From Longimicrobium sp. (lineage in GTDB: Bacteria > Gemmatimonadota > Gemmatimonadetes > Longimicrobiales > Longimicrobiaceae), in NCBI RefSeq assembly GCF_036388275.1, contig NZ_DASVSF010000013.1, positions 11,539 through 75,538 of the forward strand: a stretch of 64,000 bases of DNA. The letters are read 5' to 3'. The notes under the pieces are model-generated. The model did no database searches and had not been told where the DNA came from. It saw only the letters and a list, made by a program, of their open reading frames with translations. The first letter of the stretch is position 1, and each line of letters opens with the position of its first letter. The position numbers and the translations under genes were made by a program. This document shows positions 8,054 through 16,398 of the stretch, one piece after another.

Positions 8054-10186
8054 TCAGTACGCCTTGATCTCTTCGATGGCGGCGAGCACGTCTTCGGGCT
8101 CGGGCAGGATGGCGCGCTCCACCTGCGGCGCGTAGGCCACCCACGTGTCCATCGACGCCACGCGCTTCACCGGCGCGTCCAGCCAGGGGAACAGGTCGTC
8201 GGCGATGCGGGCCGCGATCTCGGAGCCGATGCCCCACGAGAGCGAGTCCTCGTGCGCGACGATCACCCGATTGGTCTTCTTCACCGACTCGGCGATGCTC
8301 TCCATGTCGAAGGGCGCCAGCGAGCGCAGGTCGATCACCTCGGTGCTGATGCCGTGGCGCTCCTGGGCCACCTTGGCGGCCACGAGCGACCGCTGCACCA
8401 GCGCGCCGCAGGCGACCACCGTGACGTCGGTGCCCTCGCGCACCTTCTTCGCCTTGCCGAAGGGGATCATGAAGTTGGGGCCGGGATACTGCCCCTTGTT
8501 GTACACCTGGCGGTACAGGTGCTTGTGCTCCAGGAACAGCACCGGGTCTTCGCAGCGGATAGCCGTGCGCAGCAGCCCCGCCGCGTCCGTCGCGTTCGAC
8601 GGCAGCACCACCCGCAGCCCGGGGCAGTGCGCGAACAGGCTTTCTCCCGTCTGCGAGTGGTAGATGCTGCCGCCCTTCAGGTATCCGCCGTAGGTGGTGC
8701 GGATGACCACGGGCGAGGCGAAGGTGTTGTTGCTGCGGTACCGCATGGTGGCCAGCTCGCCGCGAATCTGCATCATCGCCGGCCAGATGTAGTCGAAGAA
8801 CTGGATCTCGACCACCGGCTTCAGCCCGCGCAGCGCCATCCCGATCGCCCGGCCCACGATGTTGGCTTCCGCCAGGGGCGAGTTGAACACGCGCGTGCCG
8901 CCGAACTCGCGCTGCAGCCCGGCCGTCACCTTGAAGACGCCGCCCTTGCCCTTGACGTCGTTGATCATCTCCTCGCGGCTGACGTCGGCCACGTCCTCGC
9001 CGAACACCATGATCCGCGGGTCGCGCCGCATCTCGTCGCGCAGCGTGGAGTTGATCAGGTCCACCATCGTGGTCTCGCCGCCCGACGGCCGCGGATCGTC
9101 CTCGGTGTCGAACTGCTCGGCCGTGGGGTCCACGTCGGGCGAGAACAGGTACAGCATGGCGGTCGACGGGTCTGGCTGCGGCGACGCCAGCGCCTCGTCG
9201 GTCGCGCGCTGCACCTCGGCGTTCACCTCGGCCTCCATCTGCGCCAGATCGTCCGCCGTAGCCATCCCCAGTTCCACCAGCCGCGTGGCTGTGCGGGTGA
9301 TGGGGTCGCGGAGGGCCTCGTCGGCGCGCATGGCGTCGGTCTTGTAGAACTTCTCGTCGTCCGACAGCGAGTGGCTGTACGGGCGGATGACCTTGGCGTG
9401 CACCAGCGCGGGGCCCTTGCGGCTGCGGGCGTACTCCACCGCGCGCCCCATCACCTCGTGGCTTTCCCAGAGGTCGGTGCCGTCGCAGGTCTGGATGTAC
9501 AGGTCGGGGAAGCCGACGACCAGCTTGCTGATGCTGCCGCCCGCCGTGTTCACCTCTACCGGAACGGAGATGGCGAACTCGTTGTCCTCGACGATGTAGA
9601 CGACGGGGAGCTTGAGGTTGCTCGCCGAGTTCAGGCTTTCCCAGAACTCGCCCTCGGAGGTGGTGCCGTCGCCCGTGGTGACGAAGACCACCTCATCGCC
9701 GTGCGCGCGGGTGGCCTCCACCAGCGGCTCGCCCAGCTTCTGCGAGCGGACGCCCGCCTCGGCCGTGCCCACCGCCTGCAGGAACTGCGTCCCCGTGGGC
9801 GACGACGTGCTGACGATGTTCAGCTTGTGGTGGCCCCAGTGCGAGGGCATCTGCCGGCCGCCCGACGACGGGTCGGCCTCGGCGCCCACCGCCTGCAGCA
9901 GCTGGTCGAGCGCGGTCATCCCCAGTGCCAGCGAGAACGCGCGGTCGCGATAGTAGAAGTAGAACCAGTCGTACCCGGGGCGGGCGTGCGCCGCGGCGGC
10001 CACCTGGATGCCCTCGTGGCCCGCGCCGGAGATCTGGAAGAAGATCTTGTTCTGCTGCTTGAGCTGGATTTCCTTGTCGTCGAGACGGCGGGAAAGCAGC
10101 ATCGTGCGATAAAGTCCGAGCAGCGTCTCGCGATCCAGCGCGGGCGCGGCGTCGGCTTTGGGCTTCTTCTTGGTCGTGAGGGCCAT
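8054..10186 (-). CDS. fused alpha/beta E1 of a branched-chain 2-oxoacid dehydrogenase
   Basis: 710-aa thiamine-diphosphate enzyme with both E1 subunits in one chain. The alpha part (about 1-365) has GAGHEGIQVAAAAHARPGYD and the ThDP/Mg motif GDGTTSEGEF with a downstream EDNEFAISV. The beta part (from about 380) has INSTLRDEMRRDPRIMVFGE, LAEANIVGRAIGMALRGLKP and the C-terminal swivel domain. It would decarboxylate branched-chain 2-oxoacids (2-oxoisovalerate) or pyruvate and load the E2 lipoyl group; no E2 or E3 gene lies in this window. The ATG at 10186 starts the Lys-rich N-terminus; an in-frame TTG lies at 10213. Confidence 0.9.
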   Translation of the reverse strand: MALTTKKKPKADAAPALDRETLLGLYRTMLLSRRLDDKEIQLKQQNKIFFQISGAGHEGIQVAAAAHARPGYDWFYFYYRDRAFSLALGMTALDQLLQAVGAEADPSSGGRQMPSHWGHHKLNIVSTSSPTGTQFLQAVGTAEAGVRSQKLGEPLVEATRAHGDEVVFVTTGDGTTSEGEFWESLNSASNLKLPVVYIVEDNEFAISVPVEVNTAGGSISKLVVGFPDLYIQTCDGTDLWESHEVMGRAVEYARSRKGPALVHAKVIRPYSHSLSDDEKFYKTDAMRADEALRDPITRTATRLVELGMATADDLAQMEAEVNAEVQRATDEALASPQPDPSTAMLYLFSPDVDPTAEQFDTEDDPRPSGGETTMVDLINSTLRDEMRRDPRIMVFGEDVADVSREEMINDVKGKGGVFKVTAGLQREFGGTRVFNSPLAEANIVGRAIGMALRGLKPVVEIQFFDYIWPAMMQIRGELATMRYRSNNTFASPVVIRTTYGGYLKGGSIYHSQTGESLFAHCPGLRVVLPSNATDAAGLLRTAIRCEDPVLFLEHKHLYRQVYNKGQYPGPNFMIPFGKAKKVREGTDVTVVACGALVQRSLVAAKVAQERHGISTEVIDLRSLAPFDMESIAESVKKTNRVIVAHEDSLSWGIGSEIAARIADDLFPWLDAPVKRVASMDTWVAYAPQVERAILPEPEDVLAAIEEIKAY

Positions 10187-10309
10187 GGCTGAATCGCGTG
10201 GTCTCAACGTCAAAACGCGGGCGGCGCGATGATGCTCGGCCGCCCGGGAAAACTGCGTGCAACATATCCGCGCGGCACGTCTCGGGCCAGTGTCAGCGGA
10301 AGTGCATCG

Positions 10310-10531
10310 TCACAATATCCGAGCGAGTGCGGCTTGGGTGGCCTGCTGCAGGAAGGCGACGGCTTGGTCCCGAGTTACTGTTGGGAAGTTCTCCAGGAAT
10401 TCATCGAGGCTGTACCCACCTTCCAGCCACTCCATCAGTATCTCTACGGGTACCCGCGTGCCGCAGAACACCGGAGTTCCTCCCAGGATCTCCGGGTGGC
10501 TGTGGAACACCCGCTCTCCGAGCATCCGCAT
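10310..10531 (-). CDS. DUF433 domain protein (73 aa)
   Basis: Complete DUF433 domain: HPEILGGTPVFCGTRVPVEI, LMEWLEGGYSLDEFLENFP, then VTRDQAVAFLQQA. DUF433 proteins are small winged-helix-like proteins, often the antitoxin-like partner of a DUF5615 PIN-like toxin. No such toxin gene is adjacent, so this copy is an orphan. A second DUF433 gene lies at 55597-55815. A GTG 24 bp into the ORF is an alternative start. Confidence 0.8.
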   Translation of the reverse strand: MRMLGERVFHSHPEILGGTPVFCGTRVPVEILMEWLEGGYSLDEFLENFPTVTRDQAVAFLQQATQAALARIL

Positions 10532-10631
10532 CGGCCGCTCTCTCCCGTAGTGTTTTCTTCACGAGGCCGTGAAGCCCGCGCAGCAATCGACGGATCCAGG
10601 GCCGCGCACCGAAGCAGCACGCACACCGGGC

Positions 10632-10687
10632 AAGCCAGTCCACGCAGGTGGACTTCGTGTGGTTGTTGCAGCGAATTCATTCGCCCG
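10632..10687 (+). repeat. interspersed repeat R1, copy 1
   Basis: Short hairpin (about AATCCAC..GTGGATT) followed by TTGTTGCAGCGAATTCATTC and GCCCG. Other copies lie at 41093-41147 (reverse), 41724-41773 (split by an IS) and 45573-45629. Sits in the 440-bp gene-free gap between the DUF433 gene and the CPBP protease gene. Confidence 0.85.
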
Positions 10688-10741
10688 TGCAGGCCTGGGG
10701 CGGCTCCACAGTCCGAAGATCCGAGTCCCAAACGACCGAAT

Positions 10742-10832
10742 CGCTGCCGCGCCCCGCCTGAGAGGTGTCTCGGAGTAGATCCTTCGGCCCGGGCAGGTCA
10801 TGCCGCGGGCGAATGTGGTGCGCCTGGGCCTG
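10742..10832 (-). repeat. interspersed repeat R2, partial copy
   Basis: Shares CGCTGCCGCGCCC, GATCCTTCGGCCCG and GTGCGCCTGGGCCT with better copies at 18114-18220, 41328-41426, 41565-41669 and 55337-55440. Diverged. The rest of the gap to 10971 shows no gene. Confidence 0.65.
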
Positions 10833-10971
10833 AATAGAAAAAGTCCAGTTCGTCCAAATCATAAACGGCGCCCGCGAGCCCTTTTCATCCCTCAGGGTCG
10901 GCCGGAGGACGGTGAAAGACTCAGGATGACAAATTTTAGGCTGATGATCCAGATTCTTGCGGCGGCTACGC

Positions 10972-11940
10972 TCATGAGGTCGGCGCCGTGGCGGAATCCA
11001 ATCTGCTTCGCATCCCGTTCAGATGCAGGAGAACCGCCAGCACCACCACCAGCGCGACGAGCGCCATCCATCCATCCACCACCTTGCCCGTTCCCCAGAA
11101 CCACTCGTCCGCCCCGGGCGAGCGGCGCGTGGCGAAGCCGTAGAACTTCAGCCAGAAGATCCACCCCGCGTGGATGCCGATGGAGGCCGACAGGTCGCCC
11201 GTCCACTGGTACGCCAGCCCCAGGATGGTTCCGGCGAGCGCCAGGCTGAGGACCGCGGGGACCAGCGTCCGCACCTCCGTCATCCCCGCCAGGGTGGTGG
11301 GCAGAATGCGGATTCCGGAAAGCCAGTCGACCTTCGCCGGGTTGGCCGCCCGCTCCATGAAATGCGTGATGGCGTAGATGCCGCTGCTCACCGCGAGCGC
11401 CGCGGGCCAGCGCATCGCCCGGCGCAGGCTGCCGAAGATGGCGCCGCGGAAGAGCAGTTCCTCGATGACGGCCACGATCAGCGCCGTCGCCAGCACGCCC
11501 AGGAACTGCGCCGCGAGCTCGCCCGCCGTGCGGTCCTTCAGGATTCGCCCGCCCGCCAGCAGCGCGACGGCGCAGACGCCGGCGAGCGAGGTGAACCCCA
11601 GCCCGAACCCCGCGGCGAAGCCCTTCCACCGTACGAGCCCCGGTGCGACGCCCACGTCGCGCCATCTGCGGATGCCCGCGGCGCGGATGAAGACGGGCAG
11701 GCCGGCGAGCGCGGTGATCAGCAACCCGCGGTTCAGGTACCGCGAGAACTTCATCCGCGAGATTTTTTCCATCGCGGGAACGGATTCCGCCAGCGAGTGC
11801 ACCGTCCAGTACAGCCATGGCGCCAGTAGTGCGCCGCCGATGAACACCGCCGCCAGGTACAGCCCCAGCGCACGCACGGGACGCCGGTCGCGGGGCGAAT
11901 CCGCCGATGCAGGAGTCGTCGTCATCCGGGTGCCAGGCAT
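10972..11940 (-). CDS. CPBP family intramembrane metalloprotease
   Basis: About 322 aa, polytopic. It carries the CPBP (CAAX protease and bacteriocin-processing) signatures: IEELLFRGAIFG (Glu-Glu at about 160-161, Arg165), a histidine in AITHF (about 193) and SIGIHAGWIFW (His at about 257). Family members cleave prenylated proteins, process peptides or give self-immunity to bacteriocins. The start may be ATG 11940 or ATG 11925. It is divergent from the 58-aa RiPP-like precursor gene at 12001, only 60-75 bp away, which suggests a processing or immunity role; that link is inference. Confidence 0.85.
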   Translation of the reverse strand: MPGTRMTTTPASADSPRDRRPVRALGLYLAAVFIGGALLAPWLYWTVHSLAESVPAMEKISRMKFSRYLNRGLLITALAGLPVFIRAAGIRRWRDVGVAPGLVRWKGFAAGFGLGFTSLAGVCAVALLAGGRILKDRTAGELAAQFLGVLATALIVAVIEELLFRGAIFGSLRRAMRWPAALAVSSGIYAITHFMERAANPAKVDWLSGIRILPTTLAGMTEVRTLVPAVLSLALAGTILGLAYQWTGDLSASIGIHAGWIFWLKFYGFATRRSPGADEWFWGTGKVVDGWMALVALVVVLAVLLHLNGMRSRLDSATAPTS

Positions 11941-12000
11941 GAATCTCGCTGCCGTCCGGCGCCACCGGATGTTCCCCCCTCTACGTGGAGTTGCGTACCC

Positions 12001-12177
12001 ATGAAGAAGCTGAAGCTGGAGATCGAGTCGCTGAACGTACAGAGCTTTGCGGTCGCTGCCGATGATGCCGAGCAGGGCACCGTGATGGCGCATAGTGGCT
12101 TCACCAACTGCGGCGGGATCACCTGCATCATGTCGCTCTGCCCCGACTGCGGCGGCACGGTGGGCGGCGGCGACTGA
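12001..12177 (+). CDS. RiPP precursor peptide, pinensin/lanthipeptide-like (58 aa)
   Basis: Very short gene with ATG at 12001, GGAG ten bases upstream and a strong terminator right after the stop. The leader MKKLKLEIESLNVQSFAV has the K-K-L-K-L...L-x-V-x-S-F pattern I associate with pinensin-type and related leaders in Bacteroidota and Longimicrobium. A GTVMAH stretch follows, then a core with four cysteines, several Ser/Thr and a Gly-rich end (TNCGGITCIMSLCPDCGG). It probably yields a thioether- or disulfide-containing peptide, but no lanthionine synthetase, protease-transporter or radical enzyme is beside it. The closest candidate partner is the divergent CPBP protease. Precursor identity is inferred from pattern only. 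Confidence 0.7.
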   Translation: MKKLKLEIESLNVQSFAVAADDAEQGTVMAHSGFTNCGGITCIMSLCPDCGGTVGGGD

Positions 12178-12183
12178 CCCGCG

Positions 12184-12211
12184 CGAGGCCCGGCTTCACC
12201 GCCGGGCCTCG
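12184..12211 (+). terminator. hairpin terminator after the peptide gene
   Basis: Perfect 11-bp stem CGAGGCCCGGC / GCCGGGCCTCG with a 6-base loop, 7 bp after the stop codon. Suggests a monocistronic peptide transcript. The following 200 bp to the MBL gene hold nothing recognisable. Confidence 0.75.
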
Positions 12212-12419
12212 ATCATTCCCCCGCTCTCCGCGGGAAACTAGCGCGGCCCGCGGCGCGGACAAGGCCCGGCCGGGTTCGCGCACCCCCCGCGGGATGCCCG
12301 GTCGACCTGGCCGTCCCAACCTCCCCCGAGCCCCTTCCTGACCACGAATTCCAGCGCTCCGACCTCCCCGCCACACCCGTCTTCCTCCCCGCTTCTCCCC
12401 GTCTGCCCCAAGCGTTTGC

Positions 12420-13499
12420 TTGCCTCCACGGCGTTCGCCTGCATATTTCCCGGATACACCCATTCGCCGCACGCCACGCACGGAGCTCATCATCGGCCCG
12501 ATCGCACACCTCGCGGCCCACGACGGGCCGGCCTTTTCCGTAGCCCCGGGCGTCTGGCGCATCACCACGCCCCTTCCGTTTCGGCCATCGGAGGTGCACG
12601 CCTACGTGGCCGCGCTGGACGATGGGCGCCTGGTGCTGGTGGACGGCGGGTTGAACACGGACCCGGCGTGGGAGGCGCTGGACGCGGGTGTCCGCGCGGT
12701 GGCGGGTGGATGGGCCGCTGTGGCGCTGCACGTGATCACCCACATGCACATGGACCACGTGGGGCTGGCCGCCCGGGTACGCGGCGCGTGTGGCGCGCCG
12801 GTGCTGATGGGGCAGCTGGATGCCGAACGGATGGCCCACGCCGCCGCGGAGCCCGAGGACGAGGCGGAGTACCGCGCCGCGCTGCTGCGGCGGTGCGGCG
12901 CGCCGGACCCGGTGGTGCGCGCGGTGGAGGAGGCGCGCCGATCGGCCGAGCCGCTGGCGCCCGCCGTGCATGTGGACCTTTCGCTTGCGGGCGATGGGGG
13001 CGACCTGCCCGGCGCGCCCGGGTGGCGCTGGCTGTGGACGCCGGGGCACACCGCGGGGCACGTTTCCCTGCATCGGCCAGCGGACGGCGTGGTGATCGGG
13101 GGCGACGTGGTGCTGCCGCGCATCACCCCCACGCTGGGCGTGAACCGGCAGCGGGAAGACCCGGTGGCGGACTACGTGCACGCGCTGGACCGGCTGGAGG
13201 CGCTGTCACCGTCCCTCGTCCTCCCCGGCCACGGTGCTCCCCAGGAGGGGGTCCGCCGCATCCGCGAGCTGCGCGACGCGGCGAACGGCGAAACGGAGAC
13301 GGTGGCGGGGCTGCTCGGCGCCGAGCCGCGCACCTGCTGGCAGGTGGTGGACCTGCGCTATCCCGGGCGCGAGATGAGCGTTTCTACCCGCATGCTGGCC
13401 CTGCGCGAAACGCTGGCGCACCTGGACCGGCTCGCCGCCGCCGGCCGCGCGGCGGTGGCGGAAGAAGCGCCCAGCCCCGCGCGCTTCGCGGCGGGCTGA
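12420..13499 (+). CDS. MBL-fold metallo-hydrolase
   Basis: About 359 aa. The metal-binding motif THMHMDHVG (H-x-H-x-D-H at about 108-113) is followed by a second His site (WTPGHTAGHVSLH), IGGDVV and LPGHG, the full order of a metallo-beta-lactamase-fold hydrolase. The C-terminal helical domain resembles the glyoxalase-II/LACTB2-like subgroup. The start is uncertain: the listed TTG at 12420 adds an Arg/Pro-rich segment, and no ATG lies closer to the domain start at about residue 23. Confidence 0.8.
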   Translation: MPPRRSPAYFPDTPIRRTPRTELIIGPIAHLAAHDGPAFSVAPGVWRITTPLPFRPSEVHAYVAALDDGRLVLVDGGLNTDPAWEALDAGVRAVAGGWAAVALHVITHMHMDHVGLAARVRGACGAPVLMGQLDAERMAHAAAEPEDEAEYRAALLRRCGAPDPVVRAVEEARRSAEPLAPAVHVDLSLAGDGGDLPGAPGWRWLWTPGHTAGHVSLHRPADGVVIGGDVVLPRITPTLGVNRQREDPVADYVHALDRLEALSPSLVLPGHGAPQEGVRRIRELRDAANGETETVAGLLGAEPRTCWQVVDLRYPGREMSVSTRMLALRETLAHLDRLAAAGRAAVAEEAPSPARFAAG

Positions 13500-13529
13500 C
13501 GCGCCTACATCGACGGACTGGAGAGGTGG

Positions 13530-13910
13530 ATGACGTCCAAGCTGTTCTGGATCCTGCTGCTGGTGGTGGCCGCCGTGGTGCTGGTGAAGCCGCTGCGCGA
13601 CCGCGCGTCGGGGTACATGGAGCCGGCGCTGAACCCCCTGTACGAGTGGAACACCCGCAACCGCGTGCACGACCTGCAGCGGCTGACGGCGCGGGAGATC
13701 TCCGCCGACCGAGAGCTGCCCAGGCCCAGGGACTTCCACACGTTCATCAGCAAGCTCGAAGGCGGGAAGTCGGCGGTGGACTCGTGGGGGCAGCCGTACT
13801 ACCTGACGGTCAGCCGGCGTACGTACCAGGTGGGGTCCAGCGGCCGCGACCGGGTGCGCGGCACCCCCGACGACATCCTGTCGGAGCCGGCGCCTCGCGC
13901 CGGGACCTGA
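13530..13910 (+). CDS. pseudopilin-like C-terminal protein (126 aa)
   Basis: An N-terminal membrane helix (LFWILLLVVAAVVLVKP) precedes a C-terminal block VDSWGQPYYLTVSRRTYQVG, SSGRDRVRGTPDDI. The block looks like the D-x-W-G-x-P-Y ... S-x-G-x-D ... G-T-x-D-D-I region of GspG-type major pseudopilins, which binds calcium. There is no prepilin peptidase site before the helix, so it is not a standard pseudopilin. The start has GGAGAGGTGG directly upstream. Confidence 0.65.
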   Translation: MTSKLFWILLLVVAAVVLVKPLRDRASGYMEPALNPLYEWNTRNRVHDLQRLTAREISADRELPRPRDFHTFISKLEGGKSAVDSWGQPYYLTVSRRTYQVGSSGRDRVRGTPDDILSEPAPRAGT

Positions 13911-13974
13911 CCATTCCCGCGCCATCGAACCGCGGCACGCACGCCGCACCGAGCCGTTTGAGACACGGACGATC

Positions 13975-14586
13975 ATGCTGAAAGTTGGGCTGACGGGAAA
14001 CATCGCGGCGGGCAAGTCCACCGTCGCCAGCGCGTGGCGGGAGCTGGGCGCGACGGTGATCGACGCCGACGAGCTTTCACGCCAGGCGGTGGAGCCCGGC
14101 ACCCCCGCGCACGCCGCCATCGCCGCGGAGTGGGGCACGTGGGTGCTGGAGGAAGGCGGAACGCTGGACCGCGCGGCGCTCCGGCAGATCGTCTTCGCAG
14201 ACCCCGACGCCCGTGCGCGGCTGGAAAGCATCGTCCATCCCGCCGTCGCCGCGCTCCGCGACGACTATTTCCAGGACGCCGCGGCCCGTGGCGAGCCGCT
14301 GGTGGTGGCCGACGTTCCCCTGCTGTTCGAGGTGGGGATGGCGGACGAGTTCGACGTGGTGGTGCTGGTGGACGCGCCGGAAGAGACGCGGCTGATGCGG
14401 CTGGTGGGCGACCGCAGCCTGGAGCCCGACGAGGCGCGCCGGATGATGGCGGCGCAGATGCCGGCGGAGCTCAAGCGGGCGCGCGCGGACGTGGTGATCG
14501 AGAACACGCGCTCGCTGGGCGACCTGCAGCGGCGCGCGACGGACGTGTGGGCGGCGCTGGTCGCCCGGGCCGACGCGGGTGGCTGA
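13975..14586 (+). CDS. coaE: dephospho-CoA kinase
   Basis: 203 aa, last step of coenzyme A synthesis (ATP + dephospho-CoA). P-loop GNIAAGKST at residues 8-16, DADELSRQAVEPGTPAH, then PLLFEVG and the lid region EETRLMRLVGDR. Normal length for the family. Overlaps the next gene by 8 bp. Confidence 0.93.
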   Translation: MLKVGLTGNIAAGKSTVASAWRELGATVIDADELSRQAVEPGTPAHAAIAAEWGTWVLEEGGTLDRAALRQIVFADPDARARLESIVHPAVAALRDDYFQDAAARGEPLVVADVPLLFEVGMADEFDVVVLVDAPEETRLMRLVGDRSLEPDEARRMMAAQMPAELKRARADVVIENTRSLGDLQRRATDVWAALVARADAGG

Positions 14587-15268
14587 GGGATGGCTGCGCG
14601 TGGACATGCACGTGCACACCCGCGCCTCGTACGACTCGCTGAACGATCCTGACGGCATCCTGGCCGCGATGGACCGGCGCGGCATCCATCGCGTGGTCAT
14701 CACCGACCACGACGAGCTGCACGCGGCGCTGCGCCTGCGCGACCGCGCCCCGGACCGCGTGATCGCGGGTGAGGAGGTGCGCACGCGCGAGGGGCCGGAC
14801 ATCATCGGCATCTTCCTTTCCGAGCGCATCGCCCGCAACACGCCGCTGCGCGAGGCGTGCGAGAACATCCGCGCGCAGGGCGGGGTGGTGTACGCGCCGC
14901 ACCCGTTCGACGTGCGCCGGCGGGGCGGGGGCGAGCACCTGGACGCCGTTGCAGACCTGGTGGACGTCGTGGAGGCGCACAACGCGCGCAGCTGGGGCGC
15001 CGGGGTCAACGAACGCGGCGAGGCGTGGGCGCGCGCGCGCGGCAAGCCGCTGGGCGCGGGGAGCGACGCGCATTCCGCGGGGGAGATCGGCACCGCGTAC
15101 GTGGAGGTGCCGCCCTTCGAGATGACGCGGGAGGGCTTCCTGGCGGCGCTGCGGGCGGGGCGCGTGGCCTGCCGCGGAACCTCACCGCGCGTCGTCGCGG
15201 CGCGCTCCGTGTACGCACGGGCGCACAAACTGCTGTTCGGCGGCGGACTCCCCAACGAACCGGAGTGA
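14579..15268 (+). CDS. PHP-domain phosphoesterase
   Basis: 229 aa. PHP metal motifs: RVDMHVHTRASYDS near the N-terminus, VVITDHDELHAAL, AGEEVRT, YAPHPFD, EAHNARS and GAGSDAHSAGEIG. A cytosolic metal-dependent phosphoesterase of unknown substrate, possibly a 3',5'-nucleoside bisphosphate phosphatase-like member. The GTG start overlaps the end of coaE. Confidence 0.85.
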   Translation: MAEGWLRVDMHVHTRASYDSLNDPDGILAAMDRRGIHRVVITDHDELHAALRLRDRAPDRVIAGEEVRTREGPDIIGIFLSERIARNTPLREACENIRAQGGVVYAPHPFDVRRRGGGEHLDAVADLVDVVEAHNARSWGAGVNERGEAWARARGKPLGAGSDAHSAGEIGTAYVEVPPFEMTREGFLAALRAGRVACRGTSPRVVAARSVYARAHKLLFGGGLPNEPE

Positions 15269-15272
15269 GAGG

Positions 15273-15431
15273 ATGAAGAAACTGATCCTGCTGCTGGCCT
15301 TTGCCCTGGCCGCGTGCGGCGGCGAGCCCGAGACCCACACGGGAGACCCCGCGGGGAACGAGATCGAGCCCAAGGCCGACACCGCGAAGGTGGACGTCAC
15401 TGGCAAGAACGGGCCGCGCACCGGCGGCTGA
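15273..15431 (+). CDS. tiny lipoprotein (52 aa)
   Basis: Signal peptide KKLILLLAFALAAC with a good lipobox (LAAC, Cys15), then a hydrophilic tail with GEPETHTGDPAGNEIEPKAD. The ATG at 15273 follows GAGAGG and lies 4 bp after the PHP gene. A strong terminator follows at 15455-15485. Function unknown; lipid-anchored by motif. Confidence 0.7.
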   Translation: MKKLILLLAFALAACGGEPETHTGDPAGNEIEPKADTAKVDVTGKNGPRTGG

Positions 15432-15454
15432 GGCTCGTCCGCATTCCACACCTT

Positions 15455-15485
15455 CGACGCGAGGCCAGGACCGGGCCTCGCGTCG
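15455..15485 (+). terminator. hairpin terminator after the coaE-PHP-lipoprotein group
   Basis: Perfect 12-bp stem CGACGCGAGGCC / GGCCTCGCGTCG with a 7-base loop, 24 bp past the lipoprotein stop; CTGTTTGC follows. Confidence 0.75.
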
Positions 15486-15521
15486 CTGTTTGCGGCCCGC
15501 GGCAGCAAGAAGCGAGTCGCC

Positions 15522-15568
15522 AGGAAAACTGCCGCTTGCCCGCATGAAGACAAGCCGGCAGTTTTCCT
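15522..15568 (+). promoter_or_regulatory. hairpin ending one base before the TSUP start codon
   Basis: Arms AGGAAAACTGCC-GCTTG (15522-15538) and CAAGCCGGCAGTTTTCCT (15551-15568) pair over 12 bp, plus 5 bp past a single bulge. The downstream arm occupies the position where the ribosome binding site of the TSUP gene (ATG 15570) should be, and no other Shine-Dalgarno is visible. It may regulate translation, or be a second terminator of the upstream genes. Confidence 0.5.
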
Positions 15569-15569
15569 G

Positions 15570-16379
15570 ATGGCCTACGAACCTCTCTCCGCGCTGGCGC
15601 TGGCCGCCGTGTTCCTGGTTTCGGTGCTGGGGGGCGGCATCAACGCCATCGCCGGCGGCGGCACGCTCGTCACCTTTCCGGCCCTCGTGGGGCTGGGCGT
15701 CCCCGCGCTGACGGCGAACGCCACGAGCACCGTGTCGTTGTGGCCGGGCGCGTTGAGCAGCATGTGGGGCTATCGTGGCGAGCTGCGCGGCGCCCGTGCC
15801 TGGGTGCTGCGCCTTACCCTGCCCAGCATCGCGGGCGGGGTGCTCGGCGCGTGGCTTCTGCTGCGCACCCCGCCCGATCGCTTCGCCCTCATCGTTCCGT
15901 TCCTGGTGCTGGGCGCCACGCTCCTGTTCCTGGGGCAGGCCCCGCTGATGCGCCGCCTGCGCGGGAGTGCCGCCGCGCCGCCGACCGCCACGGAGGTGCC
16001 GGACGGCCGCGATCCCGAGGCCGCCCCCTGGCTGTTCGCCGCGGGGCAGTTCGCCATCGGAGTGTACGGCGGCTACTTCGGTGCGGGAGTCGGCATCCTG
16101 ATGCTCGCGGGGCTGGGGATGATGGGCTTCACCAACATCCACCGCATGAACGGCCTCAAGAACTGGGGCGCCAGCTGCATGAACGGGGTGGCCGCCGTCA
16201 TCTTTGCGCTCAGCGGCATCGTGGACTGGCCGGTGGCGCTGGCGATGGTCGCGGGCGGGCTGCTGGGCGGGTACGCGGGATCGCGCATGGCCCAGCGCGT
16301 CAGCCAGCAGCGCGTACGCCACGCGATCGTTGCCATCGGCCTGGCCTCGTTCGTCTTCCTCCTTCTGCGCCCGTTCTGA
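15570..16379 (+). CDS. TSUP family sulfite/anion permease (TauE/SafE)
   Basis: 269-aa inner-membrane protein with about eight helices in two repeats. The first repeat has GGGINAIAGGGTLVTFPALV and the second GGYFGAGVGILMLAGLGMMG, both diagnostic of TauE/SafE/YfcA. Probably moves sulfite, sulfoacetate or another small organic anion; substrate not determinable. Confidence 0.9.
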   Translation: MAYEPLSALALAAVFLVSVLGGGINAIAGGGTLVTFPALVGLGVPALTANATSTVSLWPGALSSMWGYRGELRGARAWVLRLTLPSIAGGVLGAWLLLRTPPDRFALIVPFLVLGATLLFLGQAPLMRRLRGSAAAPPTATEVPDGRDPEAAPWLFAAGQFAIGVYGGYFGAGVGILMLAGLGMMGFTNIHRMNGLKNWGASCMNGVAAVIFALSGIVDWPVALAMVAGGLLGGYAGSRMAQRVSQQRVRHAIVAIGLASFVFLLLRPF

Positions 16380-16398
16380 CCGCATACGCCTGGAACGA

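Noticed and set aside
7940..10192. 750-aa plus-strand ORF opposite the E1 gene
   Set aside because: His/Arg/Val-rich antisense shadow of the dehydrogenase.
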